DNA from: a bacterium HR29
GTDB taxonomy: Bacteria > Chloroflexota > Dehalococcoidia > Tepidiformales > Tepidiformaceae
Length of the DNA stretch: 64,000 nucleotides
NCBI GenBank assembly: GCA_002898215.1
Contig: BEIF01000002.1
Span: 124,001-188,000, forward strand
Direction: 5' to 3'
The position numbers were made by a program, and so were the translations under genes. The notes under the pieces are model-generated. The model was not told the origin of the DNA. It saw only the letters and a program-made list of their open reading frames with translations, and made no database searches. Within the stretch, counting starts at the first letter, position 1. Each line of letters opens with the position of its first letter. Below, one piece after another: positions 39,773 through 48,360 of the stretch.

Positions 39773-41980
39773 TCAGTTCATGACGAGCGTCACGGGCTCG
39801 GTGACGTGGATCCAGTACACGCGGAGCTTCAGAAGCGCCTCGAAATCGTTGAGGAAGCGGCTCCGCCCCGGCACGTAGGACTTCCACTCGCCGGTTTGGT
39901 TATCCCAGTACAGCACCTGAGTGAACTTCCCGGCGATGGGCTGGAGCGCCTCGGCGATACGCTTGCTCGTCCCGGTGTAGACGAAGTTGTTCCAGCCCGG
40001 TGCAAGCTGGACCGTTCGTCCCGGCGGTGGATTCGGGTTGGGTACTTCGATCGTCGTGGGCGTCGCCGCCTCGACCCAGTACGCATCGTACCGGCGAACG
40101 GTCTGCCAGGAAGCGGTGTAGGCGGGTGCGTCGCGGAAGGCTCGCCGGAAGATGCCCATCCCGCCCAGGCCGTTCGGGACCGAGGGGTCCCAGGCGTACG
40201 CCGCCGTCCAGTCTTCGGGCAGGTACGCAAGGACGTCCGGAGCGGGTCCCTCCTCCGTGAGGTGGGCGATGTTGGCCCAGCTTCCGCCAACGAACTGCGT
40301 CACCGTGGGACCGGGGTCGGGCGTCATGATGCTGATGTCCCGGCCGACCAGGCCGAGGTCGGCGTCGGGCCCTGGCCAGGGAAAGGATGGGACCGCCGGC
40401 TGTCCCTGCATCGAGAGCGTGACCGTGCGCCCCGGCGCACCGCAGCCGGTTCGTTCGGCGTCGGCGGCGATGCGGATGATGTACGGGCTGGCCGGGCCGA
40501 AGGCGAAGGTGCCGCCCACGCCGCATTCGATGCCGCCGATGCGCGCCCGCACCTCGACGCCGGGGCCGATGTCCTTCCAGTCGAGGAACGCGTTCCCTGT
40601 CACCAGGGCCGGTACCTTGGGGACGGCGCGACCGACGTGGACGATCCCCGAGCCGGCCCAGTTCCCACCGTGGGGGGCCGGCGGAGCGGGCGAGGCCGTG
40701 GAGCGGAGCAGGTCGATGTATTCGCCCGCCGAAAGGCGCGTGTTGCGCGAAATGACGAGCGCGAAGGCGCCGCTCACCACCGGCGCTGCGAAGCTCGTCC
40801 CTCGCTGGGCGATGCGGTACGGCTGCGCGCCACCGAGGTCGGTACGAACGGTCGAGGCGAGCCCGTCGCCCGGTGCGGCGAAGTCGATTGCCGGGCCCCA
40901 AGCGGAATAGGTTGCCCAGCCCCCGGTCGAGGTGTCCATCGCGCCGACCGCAATCACGTTCGGGTACTGGGTGTAGGCTGCTGGGTACCCCGGAGCGGGG
41001 TTCGGGGTCGACCCCCAATTGCCCGCAGCCGCCACGAGGATCACTCCTCGCTGCTGGGCGAACTCGATGGCTGCCCGCAAGGCCGGCGTGTCGGCGGTGG
41101 TATCGCCAGGAGCGCTCGAAAGGCTGAGGTTGATGACCCGTGCACCCATGCGGACGGCGTAGTCGATGCCCTGGGCCACGTTGAACATGCTCCCCGACGG
41201 CGTTCCGGACGCTCCGCCACAGTCCAGCACCTTGACGATCATCAGCCGGACGTTCCAGGCGAGCCCGGTCACGCCGATGCCGTTGTTCCCGGCCGCGCCG
41301 ATGATCCCCGCAACCAGCGTTCCGTGCGAATGCGAAACCGAGGTGAGGGTGCCGTTGTCGTCGGCCACGTTGCCGGTGCGCAGCGAGCTTGTATAGCCGC
41401 AGGCGAGGGCGTTGCTCGGGGTGACGTCGACGAAGCGGCAGCCGTTGACGTCGTCGATGCAGCCGTTGCCGTCGTTGTCGAGGCCGTCCCCCGGGATCTC
41501 CAGGGGGTTCCGCCAGAGGCGCGGTGCGAGGTCGGGGTGGGTGAGGTCGGCCCCGGTATCGAGCACCGCCACCACCACCTCCTCGCGGCCGGTGCTCAGG
41601 TCCCAGGCCTGGGCTGCGCCGACGATGCCGAGGGTGGACGCCTGGTTCGCGGGGTAGAGGGGGTCATTGGGGATGCGGGCGGCGTACACCGGCGCATCGG
41701 GCACGGCCGAACGGATACCCGGGCGACGGGCGAGCGCGCGAGCGTACTCCTCGGCCGTCATCCCGGGAGGGACCGGGAGTTTCGCGAACCCCCGCTCTTC
41801 CAGCGGGAGGGGGTCGGCCTCGGCGGCGTACGCTGCCGCCCGTTCGTACTCCACCACCACGTAGGCGGAGGGAGGCGCCGACGGCGGGCCCTCGCCGGCG
41901 GCGGGCCTGGGGCCACCGCCCCCGGCGACCCATACCCCCACCAGGACCGCTGCGACGAGCCGGGCGAAGCGGACGGTCAC
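39773..41980 (-). CDS. secreted S8 family serine peptidase (subtilase)
   Basis: 735 residues with an N-terminal signal sequence (hydrophobic to about residue 20), an inhibitor-like propeptide (about 35-100) and a subtilisin domain. Catalytic Asp in VAVLDTGADLTHPDL, His in SHSHGTLVAGII, the Asn region AAAGNWGS and Ser in GTSFAAPVVSG are all present. The last 270 residues form extra beta-rich domains. GTG start. It should digest extracellular or surface proteins; position beside the sigma/DUF5667 genes allows regulation by them, not shown. Confidence 0.94.
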   Translation of the reverse strand: MTVRFARLVAAVLVGVWVAGGGGPRPAAGEGPPSAPPSAYVVVEYERAAAYAAEADPLPLEERGFAKLPVPPGMTAEEYARALARRPGIRSAVPDAPVYAARIPNDPLYPANQASTLGIVGAAQAWDLSTGREEVVVAVLDTGADLTHPDLAPRLWRNPLEIPGDGLDNDGNGCIDDVNGCRFVDVTPSNALACGYTSSLRTGNVADDNGTLTSVSHSHGTLVAGIIGAAGNNGIGVTGLAWNVRLMIVKVLDCGGASGTPSGSMFNVAQGIDYAVRMGARVINLSLSSAPGDTTADTPALRAAIEFAQQRGVILVAAAGNWGSTPNPAPGYPAAYTQYPNVIAVGAMDTSTGGWATYSAWGPAIDFAAPGDGLASTVRTDLGGAQPYRIAQRGTSFAAPVVSGAFALVISRNTRLSAGEYIDLLRSTASPAPPAPHGGNWAGSGIVHVGRAVPKVPALVTGNAFLDWKDIGPGVEVRARIGGIECGVGGTFAFGPASPYIIRIAADAERTGCGAPGRTVTLSMQGQPAVPSFPWPGPDADLGLVGRDISIMTPDPGPTVTQFVGGSWANIAHLTEEGPAPDVLAYLPEDWTAAYAWDPSVPNGLGGMGIFRRAFRDAPAYTASWQTVRRYDAYWVEAATPTTIEVPNPNPPPGRTVQLAPGWNNFVYTGTSKRIAEALQPIAGKFTQVLYWDNQTGEWKSYVPGRSRFLNDFEALLKLRVYWIHVTEPVTLVMN

Positions 41981-42229
41981 GGGCGCGCTCCTTCAACGGG
42001 TTCTTCCGGACCGCCGAAGCCCGGAAGGGCCGCTCGAGCGGGAGGGGACCGGCGCGGGACCGGCGCCGCTCGGACGATGATACTCCTTCCCGGCCGGTCG
42101 CGGCGCGGGCCCCGGCGGTCGCCAGCGGTCCCGGCAGCGGTTCGTGGCATCGTCGCTGCTCCCATCCTCAAACGATCGACCTGCCTCCCTGGTTCCGCTT
42201 ACAGGAAGACGCGGAGACGGAGGGAAGCG

Positions 42230-42235
42230 TAGGCT
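42230..42235 (+). promoter_or_regulatory. -10 box, leaderless-type promoter of rlmB
   Basis: TAGGCT ending 7 nt before ATG 42243; supports this start over the GTG at 42144. Confidence 0.5.
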
Positions 42236-42242
42236 ACTGGGC

Positions 42243-43046
42243 ATGGAACGCCCCCGCCGGGTCAAGGGAACGGAAGGAAAGGGGCGGGGAAGGCTGCGGC
42301 CGAAGCCGAAGGCAACGCCGGATGACGTCGCCTTCGGGATCAACGCCTGCGCGGCTGCCCTGGCCGCCGGTGCGGCGAAGCGCCTGCTCGTGGCGGAAGG
42401 CATCGCGAACCCGCGCGTCGCCGAGCTGGCGGACCAGGCGGCGGCGGCTGGGCTCCCCGTCGACCGCGTGCCGGCCGCCCGGCTCGACGAGCTCACGGGC
42501 GGGGGTGTCCATCAGGGCGTCCTCGCCCGTATCAGGGCCCTGCCGGAGGTGGACCTCAAGGCGACAGTCGGCGAGCCGGGCCCCGGCGTGGTGCTCCTCC
42601 TCGACCGGATCACCGACCCCCAGAACGTCGGCGCCATCCTGCGAACGGCGGTGGCCGTGGGCGTGCGCGCGGTGGTGCTGCCGAAGCGCCGCGGCGCGAC
42701 GCTCACGCCCGGCGTCCATCGGGCGAGCGCGGGGATGAGCTTCTTCGCTCCCGTCGCGGCGCCCCAGAACCTCGCCCAGGCGGTCCGCTTCCTCCAGGAG
42801 CACTCCTACTGGGTCGTGGCTGCCGACGCGGAGGAAGGGGCGGCCGATGCCACCCGCTTCGATTGGCCCGCCCGCACGGCCCTCATCCTCGGCAGCGAGG
42901 GCGAGGGCGTCGCCCGGCTCCTCCTGGAACTTGCCGATTTCCGCGTCGCGCTCCCCATGCGTCCGCCCGCAGAGTCCCTCAACGTCGCCGTGGCCTGCGG
43001 GGCGCTCCTCTACCTTTGGCGGCGGCAGTGGCCCGACGAGCGCTAG
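42243..43046 (+). CDS. rlmB: 23S rRNA (guanosine-2'-O-)-methyltransferase RlmB
   Basis: 267 residues. SpoU-class (knotted) RNA methyltransferase: N-terminal substrate-binding domain (about 25-105) and a C-terminal domain with motif 1 (LDRITDPQNVGAILRTA), motif 2 (LILGSEGEGV) and motif 3 (LPMRPPAESLNVAVACGALLY). RlmB methylates G2251 of 23S rRNA; a related tRNA or rRNA 2'-O target is possible. The stop overlaps that of the convergent SDR gene by 4 bp. Confidence 0.92.
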   Translation: MERPRRVKGTEGKGRGRLRPKPKATPDDVAFGINACAAALAAGAAKRLLVAEGIANPRVAELADQAAAAGLPVDRVPAARLDELTGGGVHQGVLARIRALPEVDLKATVGEPGPGVVLLLDRITDPQNVGAILRTAVAVGVRAVVLPKRRGATLTPGVHRASAGMSFFAPVAAPQNLAQAVRFLQEHSYWVVAADAEEGAADATRFDWPARTALILGSEGEGVARLLLELADFRVALPMRPPAESLNVAVACGALLYLWRRQWPDER

Positions 43047-43918
43047 GCGGTCCGCACCGGTGCTGGACGGATGGGCGTCCCCAATTCGCCGAGGATGCCC
43101 TCCAAGAGGGCGTACAGCTCCGGCGTGTAGTGCCCGCCCGTCATCGCGCTCGCCCCGCCGTCGACGGCGAGTACCTGGCCGGTGATGAAGCTCCCCGCCT
43201 CGCTAGCGAGGAGCAGGAGCGGGCCCTTCAGCTCGCGAGGGTCGCCGACGCGGTTCATGGCCGCCTGCGCCCGGAAGCGTTCCAGGAACTGGGGAACGGC
43301 GAACCAGGCGGCGGTCATCTGACTCGGGAACCAGCCCGGCGCGAGGGCGTTCACACGCACGCCCCGGTCAGCCCAGCTCGCCGCCAGGTTGCGCGTAAGG
43401 TTGATGACCGCTGCCTTCGTGGCCTGGTAGGCCGCGGGGAAGTGGGGCTGGCCGTTCAGCCCGGCGATCGAGGCGACGTTGACGATGGAGCCGCCCCTGC
43501 CGTCGGCGAGCATCCTCGCACCGAACTCGCGGCAGCAGTACCACGTACCGAGGAGGTTCACTCGCACGGTCTGTTCGAACAGCTCGTGCGGCACCCGCTC
43601 GGGGAAGATCCCCGCCTCGGCGGAGACACCCGCGTTGTTCACGAGGATGTCGACCCTGCCGAACGCCTCCCACGCGCGGGCCGCCAGGGCCGCGACCTGG
43701 GACGCGTCGGCCACGTCGCAGCGCACGGCCAGCGTGCGAACGCCGAAGCGGCCGAGGCTCGCGGCTGTTGCCTCCAGCTTGTCGAGGCTGCGCGCCGCCA
43801 GCACGACGTTCGCGCCCGCTTCGGCGAGCGTCTCGGCGAAGGTCACGCCCAGTCCGTAGGAAGCCCCGGTCACGACGGCTGTCTTCCCCTCGAGGCTGAA
43901 CAGTGAGGAAAGCGACAT
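43043..43918 (-). CDS. SDR family oxidoreductase
   Basis: 291 residues. VTGASYGLGVTFAETLAEAGANVVLAAR, ILVNNAGVS and the active site YQATK are intact. The C-terminus is longer than in minimal SDRs (ends about 35 residues after the ITGQVLAVDGG motif). ATG 43918 is preferred over the TTG 15 bp upstream. Alcohol or hydroxyacyl substrate unknown. Confidence 0.93.
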   Translation of the reverse strand: MSLSSLFSLEGKTAVVTGASYGLGVTFAETLAEAGANVVLAARSLDKLEATAASLGRFGVRTLAVRCDVADASQVAALAARAWEAFGRVDILVNNAGVSAEAGIFPERVPHELFEQTVRVNLLGTWYCCREFGARMLADGRGGSIVNVASIAGLNGQPHFPAAYQATKAAVINLTRNLAASWADRGVRVNALAPGWFPSQMTAAWFAVPQFLERFRAQAAMNRVGDPRELKGPLLLLASEAGSFITGQVLAVDGGASAMTGGHYTPELYALLEGILGELGTPIRPAPVRTA

Positions 43919-43975
43919 CGCGACTGCCCCCAAGCGTTGTCGTGGGGCGGAGTATGGCTCCCGCGACCCGGCCCG

Positions 43976-44572
43976 TCAACGGCGCCAGCGCCGCCAGTCG
44001 AAGGGGGCGATGCCGGGCCCGTCCTCCACGAGCTGCCAGATGCTCGCTTCGGCCGCGCCGCCCACGACCTCGAGAAAGCCGATGGTGCCGAGCTGCGGGT
44101 CCAGGTTGTGCGGGAGCGTGGGCGAGCCCGGATTGACGCAGAGGATGCCCCCGATTCGCTCCACAGCCTCGACGTGGGTGTCGCCGTAGACGAGGACGTC
44201 GATGGGGACGTCGCCGAAGGCACGCCGCAGGGCCCGTTCGAGGGTGAAGTGCGGCGGGATCTCCGGGATGGGCACGCAGTGCAGCATGGCGATGCGGAGG
44301 CCGCCGAGCTCCACGAGCCACGCGTCTCGCCAGGCGGGGTGCTCCGGCTGCAGAGGCCGGCCGCCGCTGCCGTCGTCACCGTTGCCCCGGACCGCCCATA
44401 CCGGGGCGAGGCGGCCCAAGGCGTCGAGCACGCCGGGGTCGTGGACGTCGCCCGCGTGGAGGATGGCGTCGACGTCCCGGAAGGCGTGGAAGACCTGCGG
44501 CCAGAGCTCGGGCCCTGCTTCGGGAATGTGCGTGTCCGCGATGAGGCCGATGCGGAGCCGCGCCACGGGCAC
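43976..44572 (-). CDS. YfcE/MJ0936-like metallophosphoesterase
   Basis: 198 residues with the calcineurin-like motifs in order: LIADTH, HAGDVHD, VRGNGDD, LVYGDTH and NPGS. These place two metals; such small enzymes hydrolyse phosphodiesters. Physiological substrate unknown. ATG or GTG near 44572; the next element upstream is the palindrome of the XRE gene. Confidence 0.92.
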   Translation of the reverse strand: MPVARLRIGLIADTHIPEAGPELWPQVFHAFRDVDAILHAGDVHDPGVLDALGRLAPVWAVRGNGDDGSGGRPLQPEHPAWRDAWLVELGGLRIAMLHCVPIPEIPPHFTLERALRRAFGDVPIDVLVYGDTHVEAVERIGGILCVNPGSPTLPHNLDPQLGTIGFLEVVGGAAEASIWQLVEDGPGIAPFDWRRWRR

Positions 44573-44622
44573 CAGCCTACTCCGCCGCCGTCAGCTGCCG
44601 CGAGCCCTTGCGAGGACGGCGC

Positions 44623-44640
44623 TTACACGGTACCGTGTAA
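44623..44640. promoter_or_regulatory. perfect 18-bp palindrome, probable XRE operator
   Basis: TTACACGGT joined directly to ACCGTGTAA, 18 bp before the ATG of the XRE gene. It is the sort of site a dimeric HTH repressor binds, so autoregulation of the XRE/DUF2851 pair is likely. Confidence 0.7.
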
Positions 44641-44658
44641 GGACGTCTGGGAGCAGTG

Positions 44659-44898
44659 ATGAGCGAGCAGCCGCCAATTCGGAAGGACGATTGGTCCGCT
44701 GAGGCGGTGGCCGCCCTGCGAAAGCGGCTCGGGCTCACCCAGGCCGCCTTCGCGCGGCGCCTCGGCGTACGTCAGCAGACCGTGAGCGAATGGGAGACGG
44801 GCCGGTACCGCCCGCGGGGTGCGAGCGCTCGGCTGCTCTCCATCCTGGCCGAGGAGGTCGCGCCGTACGATGCGGGCGAGTCGGGCAGCTCCGGCTGA
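44659..44898 (+). CDS. XRE family HTH regulator
   Basis: 79 residues, almost only one helix-turn-helix: VAALRKRLGLTQAAFARRLGVRQQTVSEWETGRYRPRGAS. ATG 44659 follows GGGAG; a GTG one codon earlier (44656) is also possible. It lies just behind the 18-bp palindrome and overlaps the DUF2851 gene, so it probably regulates its own operon. Confidence 0.9.
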   Translation: MSEQPPIRKDDWSAEAVAALRKRLGLTQAAFARRLGVRQQTVSEWETGRYRPRGASARLLSILAEEVAPYDAGESGSSG

Positions 44899-45976
44899 GG
44901 AACGAAGGGAGGCGGCTCTCGCCGCCCGCTGGCGGGCGGGGCTCCGCGGCCCGCTGCGGCTGGAGGACGGCCGCCTCCTCCGTGTCATCTTCCCGGGTGT
45001 GCCAGGGGGCGGACCGGGGCCGGACTTCCGCGGTGCCATCCTCGAGGCCGATGGGGACCTCCTCTTCGGGGACGTGGAGCTCCATCTGAAGGCCAGCGGT
45101 TGGCGGGAGCACGGCCACCACCGGGACCCGGCCTACGCGAGCGTCGTCCTCCACGCGGTTGTCGAGAACGACACGGGCGCGGCCACCACGCTCCACGCGA
45201 GCGGCCGGGCCGTGCCGGTCCTCGTCGTTCCCATCGAGCCGATGCAGCCCCTGCCGGGGTTCGCTCCGCCCTGCACCGGCGCCGCCGCGGCTGGGTTCGA
45301 CATCGCTGCGGTTCTCGAACGGCTGGCGCGCCGGCGCTTACGGGCGAAAGCCGCGGCGTTGGTGCCGCTGGTCGCGAACCGGGGTGCCGGCGAAGCCCTC
45401 TGGCGGGCCATCCTTAGGGCCCTAGGCGGCCCCGCGAACGGCGCGGCCTTCTGGGTCGTCGGCGAGCGGGTCGGCCTCGCGGCTGCTCGCGAGTGCCTCG
45501 CTCGCGGCGGTCCGGCGGCCCTCGCGGCCGCGCTCGGCCAGGCGGCAGCGGGCCTGCCGTTGCGGCGGGCCAGCGTTCGGCCCGCGGCCGCGCCAGGGGC
45601 ACGCCTGGCGCAGGCGGCGGGCCTCGCCGCCCGCCTCTGGCCCTCGGCCGATGCTCCCGCCTGGCCGGCGGCCTTGGCGGAACCTGCCCTCCTTCCCCGC
45701 CCCCTCGTGGCGGTGGGCCTCGGTCGCGCGACGGCGGTCGAGGTCGCGGTGAACGCCGTGCTCCCCGCCGGGGTCGCCGCGGGCATCTGGAGCGAAGAGG
45801 CGGCCCTCGCGGCCGTTAGCCGTCTCCCCTCTCCTGGGACGTACGGCCTCCTCCGGCCGCTGGAGGGATGGCTCGGCGTGCGCTTCCGGACGGCGGCGGC
45901 GCTGCAGGGCGCCATCCTCCTCCACCGCGACTACTGCACGCGCGGCGCCTGCGGACGCTGCCCCCTCAGTTCGTGA
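44870..45976 (+). CDS. DUF2851 family protein
   Basis: 368 residues from ATG 44870, which overlaps the XRE gene by 29 bp. N-terminal part has the DUF2851 pattern VIFPGVPGGGPGPDFRGAIL...GDVELHLKASGWREHGH, with Asp/Glu/Lys spacing (DF...E.H.K) that recalls a PD-(D/E)xK nuclease core. The C-terminus carries CTRGACGRCPLSS, a Cys cluster that could hold a metal or Fe-S centre. Function of the family is unknown; a nuclease is inference. Confidence 0.85.
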   Translation: MRASRAAPAEERREAALAARWRAGLRGPLRLEDGRLLRVIFPGVPGGGPGPDFRGAILEADGDLLFGDVELHLKASGWREHGHHRDPAYASVVLHAVVENDTGAATTLHASGRAVPVLVVPIEPMQPLPGFAPPCTGAAAAGFDIAAVLERLARRRLRAKAAALVPLVANRGAGEALWRAILRALGGPANGAAFWVVGERVGLAAARECLARGGPAALAAALGQAAAGLPLRRASVRPAAAPGARLAQAAGLAARLWPSADAPAWPAALAEPALLPRPLVAVGLGRATAVEVAVNAVLPAGVAAGIWSEEAALAAVSRLPSPGTYGLLRPLEGWLGVRFRTAAALQGAILLHRDYCTRGACGRCPLSS

Positions 45977-46083
45977 AGGAAGCTGCGCGAGCTAGTCGAG
46001 CGTGCCACCATGGAGGAGCCGAGACCTCTGCCGCGGCTTCCGCTTCGCGCTGACGAATCCGCCCGCCGGGGGTAACGCCGACC

Positions 46084-47436
46084 GTGACCGCCGAGCCAGA
46101 CGCTGCCACTGCCGCGCCGGATTTCCCCGGCTGGCGGCGCAACCTCGCCTTCGTCTGGCTGGGCGTCTTCGTCGGGCTGTTGGGTGCCAACTTCGTCTTC
46201 CCCTTCATCCCCTTCTTCATCAAGGAGCTCGGCGTCAGCGACGAGTCGAAGGTCGCCTACTGGACGGGCGTCACGGCGAGCGTGACCGGCCTCTCTCTGA
46301 CGCTGACCGCGCCCGTCTGGGGAGCGTTGGCCGACCGGTTCGGTCGGAAGGCGATGTTCCTCCGGGCCCTCGTCGGAGCCGGGATCACGATCGGCCTCAT
46401 GGGGGTCGCCCGGAGCGTCTGGCAGCTTGTGGCGCTCCGCTTCGTGATGGGCGCCTTCGCGGGCACGATGGGCGCGGCGGCGGCTCTGGTGGCGGCGAAC
46501 ACGCCCCGCCCGAAGGTTGGCTACGCCCTCGGGACCCTCCAGACGGGGCTCTTCGCGGCGAACATGCTCGGCCCGGTGATGGGAGGGCTCGTCGCCGCCA
46601 ACCTCGGCATTCGCGAATCCTTCTTCTTCTGCGCATCGCTCTACGGGGCCGCGTCGGTGCTCGCCTTCCTCTTCGTCCGCGAGCACGCCCGTCCCAGCGG
46701 GGCGGCGGGAGGCCGGGGTTCGGGACGAGGAGGGAGCATCCTCGCCAACCTTCAGGCTGTCGTACGCGAGCGCCAAGCGGTGGTGGTGCTCGTGCTCCTC
46801 TTCGTCCTCTGGCTCAGCACGACCTACGTCCGGCCCGTGATGCCCCTCAGCATCGACGGTTTCGCCGGTCAGGACGGCGCACCGCCCGACCGCGTCCACC
46901 TCACCCTCTTCGGGTGGAGGACGGACATGCGCGAGGAGGCGGCCACTGGCTTCGTGTTCGGCATCATCGGCCTCACGAGCACGGTGGCGGCCCTCGCCGT
47001 AGCGCCGGTAGGCCAGCGGGTCGGCTACCGGAACGCGGTGCTCGGGGCTGCGCTCATTGCCGGGCTCCTCTACGTGCCGGTTGCCCTGGCCCGGAATTTC
47101 ACCGCCTTCCTCTTCTTCTTCGGCGCTGTGGGGCTCTTCCAAGGGGCGATGGTGCCGGGGACGAACGCCCTCATCGCCGCCAGCTCGCCGGAGGGGAAGC
47201 AGGGGAGCGCCTTCGGCCTGGCCGCCAGCATGCAGTCGCTCGCGCTCCTGGTGGGCCCTCTGGCCGGCGGGGCGACGGCGGGAAAGCTGGGCATCGAGGC
47301 GGTGTACGTCGTCATCGCTGCCGTGCTCGTCCTCGCGGCCGTCGTTGCTCGGCCCCTCATCCGCGAGCCCGAGGTGTTCGCCGCCGGCCGCGGAGCCGCG
47401 CACGTCCCCCAGGAGCGCCCCAGCGGCGCCGAGTAG
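46084..47436 (+). CDS. MFS transporter
   Basis: 450 residues with 12 predicted transmembrane segments. The loop 2-3 signature of drug/sugar MFS carriers is present as GALADRFGRKAMF. A cytosolic loop of about 40 residues lies between TM6 and TM7, and an inserted segment near 265-280 (GQDGAPPDRVHLTLFGWRTD) is unusual. GTG start. Substrate unknown; may be multidrug-like efflux. Confidence 0.9.
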   Translation: MTAEPDAATAAPDFPGWRRNLAFVWLGVFVGLLGANFVFPFIPFFIKELGVSDESKVAYWTGVTASVTGLSLTLTAPVWGALADRFGRKAMFLRALVGAGITIGLMGVARSVWQLVALRFVMGAFAGTMGAAAALVAANTPRPKVGYALGTLQTGLFAANMLGPVMGGLVAANLGIRESFFFCASLYGAASVLAFLFVREHARPSGAAGGRGSGRGGSILANLQAVVRERQAVVVLVLLFVLWLSTTYVRPVMPLSIDGFAGQDGAPPDRVHLTLFGWRTDMREEAATGFVFGIIGLTSTVAALAVAPVGQRVGYRNAVLGAALIAGLLYVPVALARNFTAFLFFFGAVGLFQGAMVPGTNALIAASSPEGKQGSAFGLAASMQSLALLVGPLAGGATAGKLGIEAVYVVIAAVLVLAAVVARPLIREPEVFAAGRGAAHVPQERPSGAE

Positions 47437-47456
47437 GCGGGCCCGGTCTGCGGGCC

Positions 47457-47462
47457 TAGAAT
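47457..47462 (+). promoter_or_regulatory. -10 box of enoyl-CoA hydratase gene
   Basis: TAGAAT overlaps an ATG at 47461, showing that this ATG is upstream of the transcript and not the start. Confidence 0.5.
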
Positions 47463-47505
47463 GGCTGGGAAGCATCGGAAGTCAGCCGGCAGGAGGGCCC
47501 CCGCA

Positions 47506-48309
47506 ATGACCGACCACGTCCTCTATCGGAAGGAAGGCATGGTGGGCATTCTCACCATGAACCGCCCCGAGGTCTTGAATGCGATGAGCGACGAGATGCT
47601 GGAGGGGCTCATCGCCTACACCCAGCAGGCCATCGACGACCCCGACGTCCGCTGTCTCGTCCTCACCGGCGCGGGGCGGGGTTTCTGCGCCGGCGGCGAC
47701 GTGAAGGCGATGGCTGCGGGCGCCGGCGACGGCGTCAGCGGCACTGGCGGCATGGCGGCGCGCGCCTTCCGCCTCCGCCAGCGCGTCGAGATCTCCCGGC
47801 TGCTCCACGAGGGGGGCATTCCTACCGTCGCCGCCGTGAACGGCGCCGCGGCCGGCGCGGGGCTGAGCCTCGCCATGGCCTGCGACCTCCGCATCGCCAG
47901 CGACCAGGCGAAGTTCACCACCGCCTTCGCCCGCGTGGGCTTCAGCGGCGACTTCGGCGGCACCTGGTTCCTTCAGCGGTTGGTGGGCCCGGCCCGGGCC
48001 CGGGAGCTGTACTTCCTCTCGCCCGTCATCGATGCCCAGGAGGCAGCGCGCATCGGGCTGGTGAACGAGGTCGTGCCCCAGGAGAGGTTCTGGGACCGGG
48101 TGATGGAGGTGGCGAACCGGCTCGCCGGCGGGCCGCCGATCGCCTACGCGCGGATGAAGGACAACTTCGTCTTCGGCGCGACGCACTCTCTCAGCGAAAC
48201 GCTCACCCGGGAGGCCGAGAACCACACCTTCTGCGGCTCCACCGAGGACCATCGGAACGCCGCTCGCGCCTTCGTCGAGAAGCGCGAGCCCGTCTTCCAG
48301 GGCCGTTGA
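47506..48309 (+). CDS. enoyl-CoA hydratase/isomerase family protein
   Basis: 267 residues. MTDHVLYRKEGMVGILTMNRPEVLNAMS, GAGRGFCAGGDVKAM and AAVNGAAAGAGLSLAMACDLRIA show the crotonase fold; FSGDFGGTWFLQRLVG is close to the hydratase active-site Glu region. ATG 47506 is chosen: AGGAGGG lies 8 nt upstream and an earlier ATG sits inside the -10 box. Likely hydrates an unsaturated acyl-CoA. Flanked by two MFS genes. Confidence 0.93.
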   Translation: MTDHVLYRKEGMVGILTMNRPEVLNAMSDEMLEGLIAYTQQAIDDPDVRCLVLTGAGRGFCAGGDVKAMAAGAGDGVSGTGGMAARAFRLRQRVEISRLLHEGGIPTVAAVNGAAAGAGLSLAMACDLRIASDQAKFTTAFARVGFSGDFGGTWFLQRLVGPARARELYFLSPVIDAQEAARIGLVNEVVPQERFWDRVMEVANRLAGGPPIAYARMKDNFVFGATHSLSETLTREAENHTFCGSTEDHRNAARAFVEKREPVFQGR

Positions 48310-48347
48310 GGGCCTCGAGCGCCTCGCTGAGCACGGTGTCGGTTCGT

Positions 48348-48353
48348 TAGACT
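48348..48353 (+). promoter_or_regulatory. -10 box, leaderless-type promoter of MFS gene
   Basis: TAGACT ending 7 nt before ATG 48361. Confidence 0.5.
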
Positions 48354-48360
48354 CTCCTCA

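Noticed and set aside
39806-42232. 808-codon plus-strand frame opposite the subtilase gene
   Set aside because: Antisense shadow; the subtilase has a complete catalytic triad and signal sequence.
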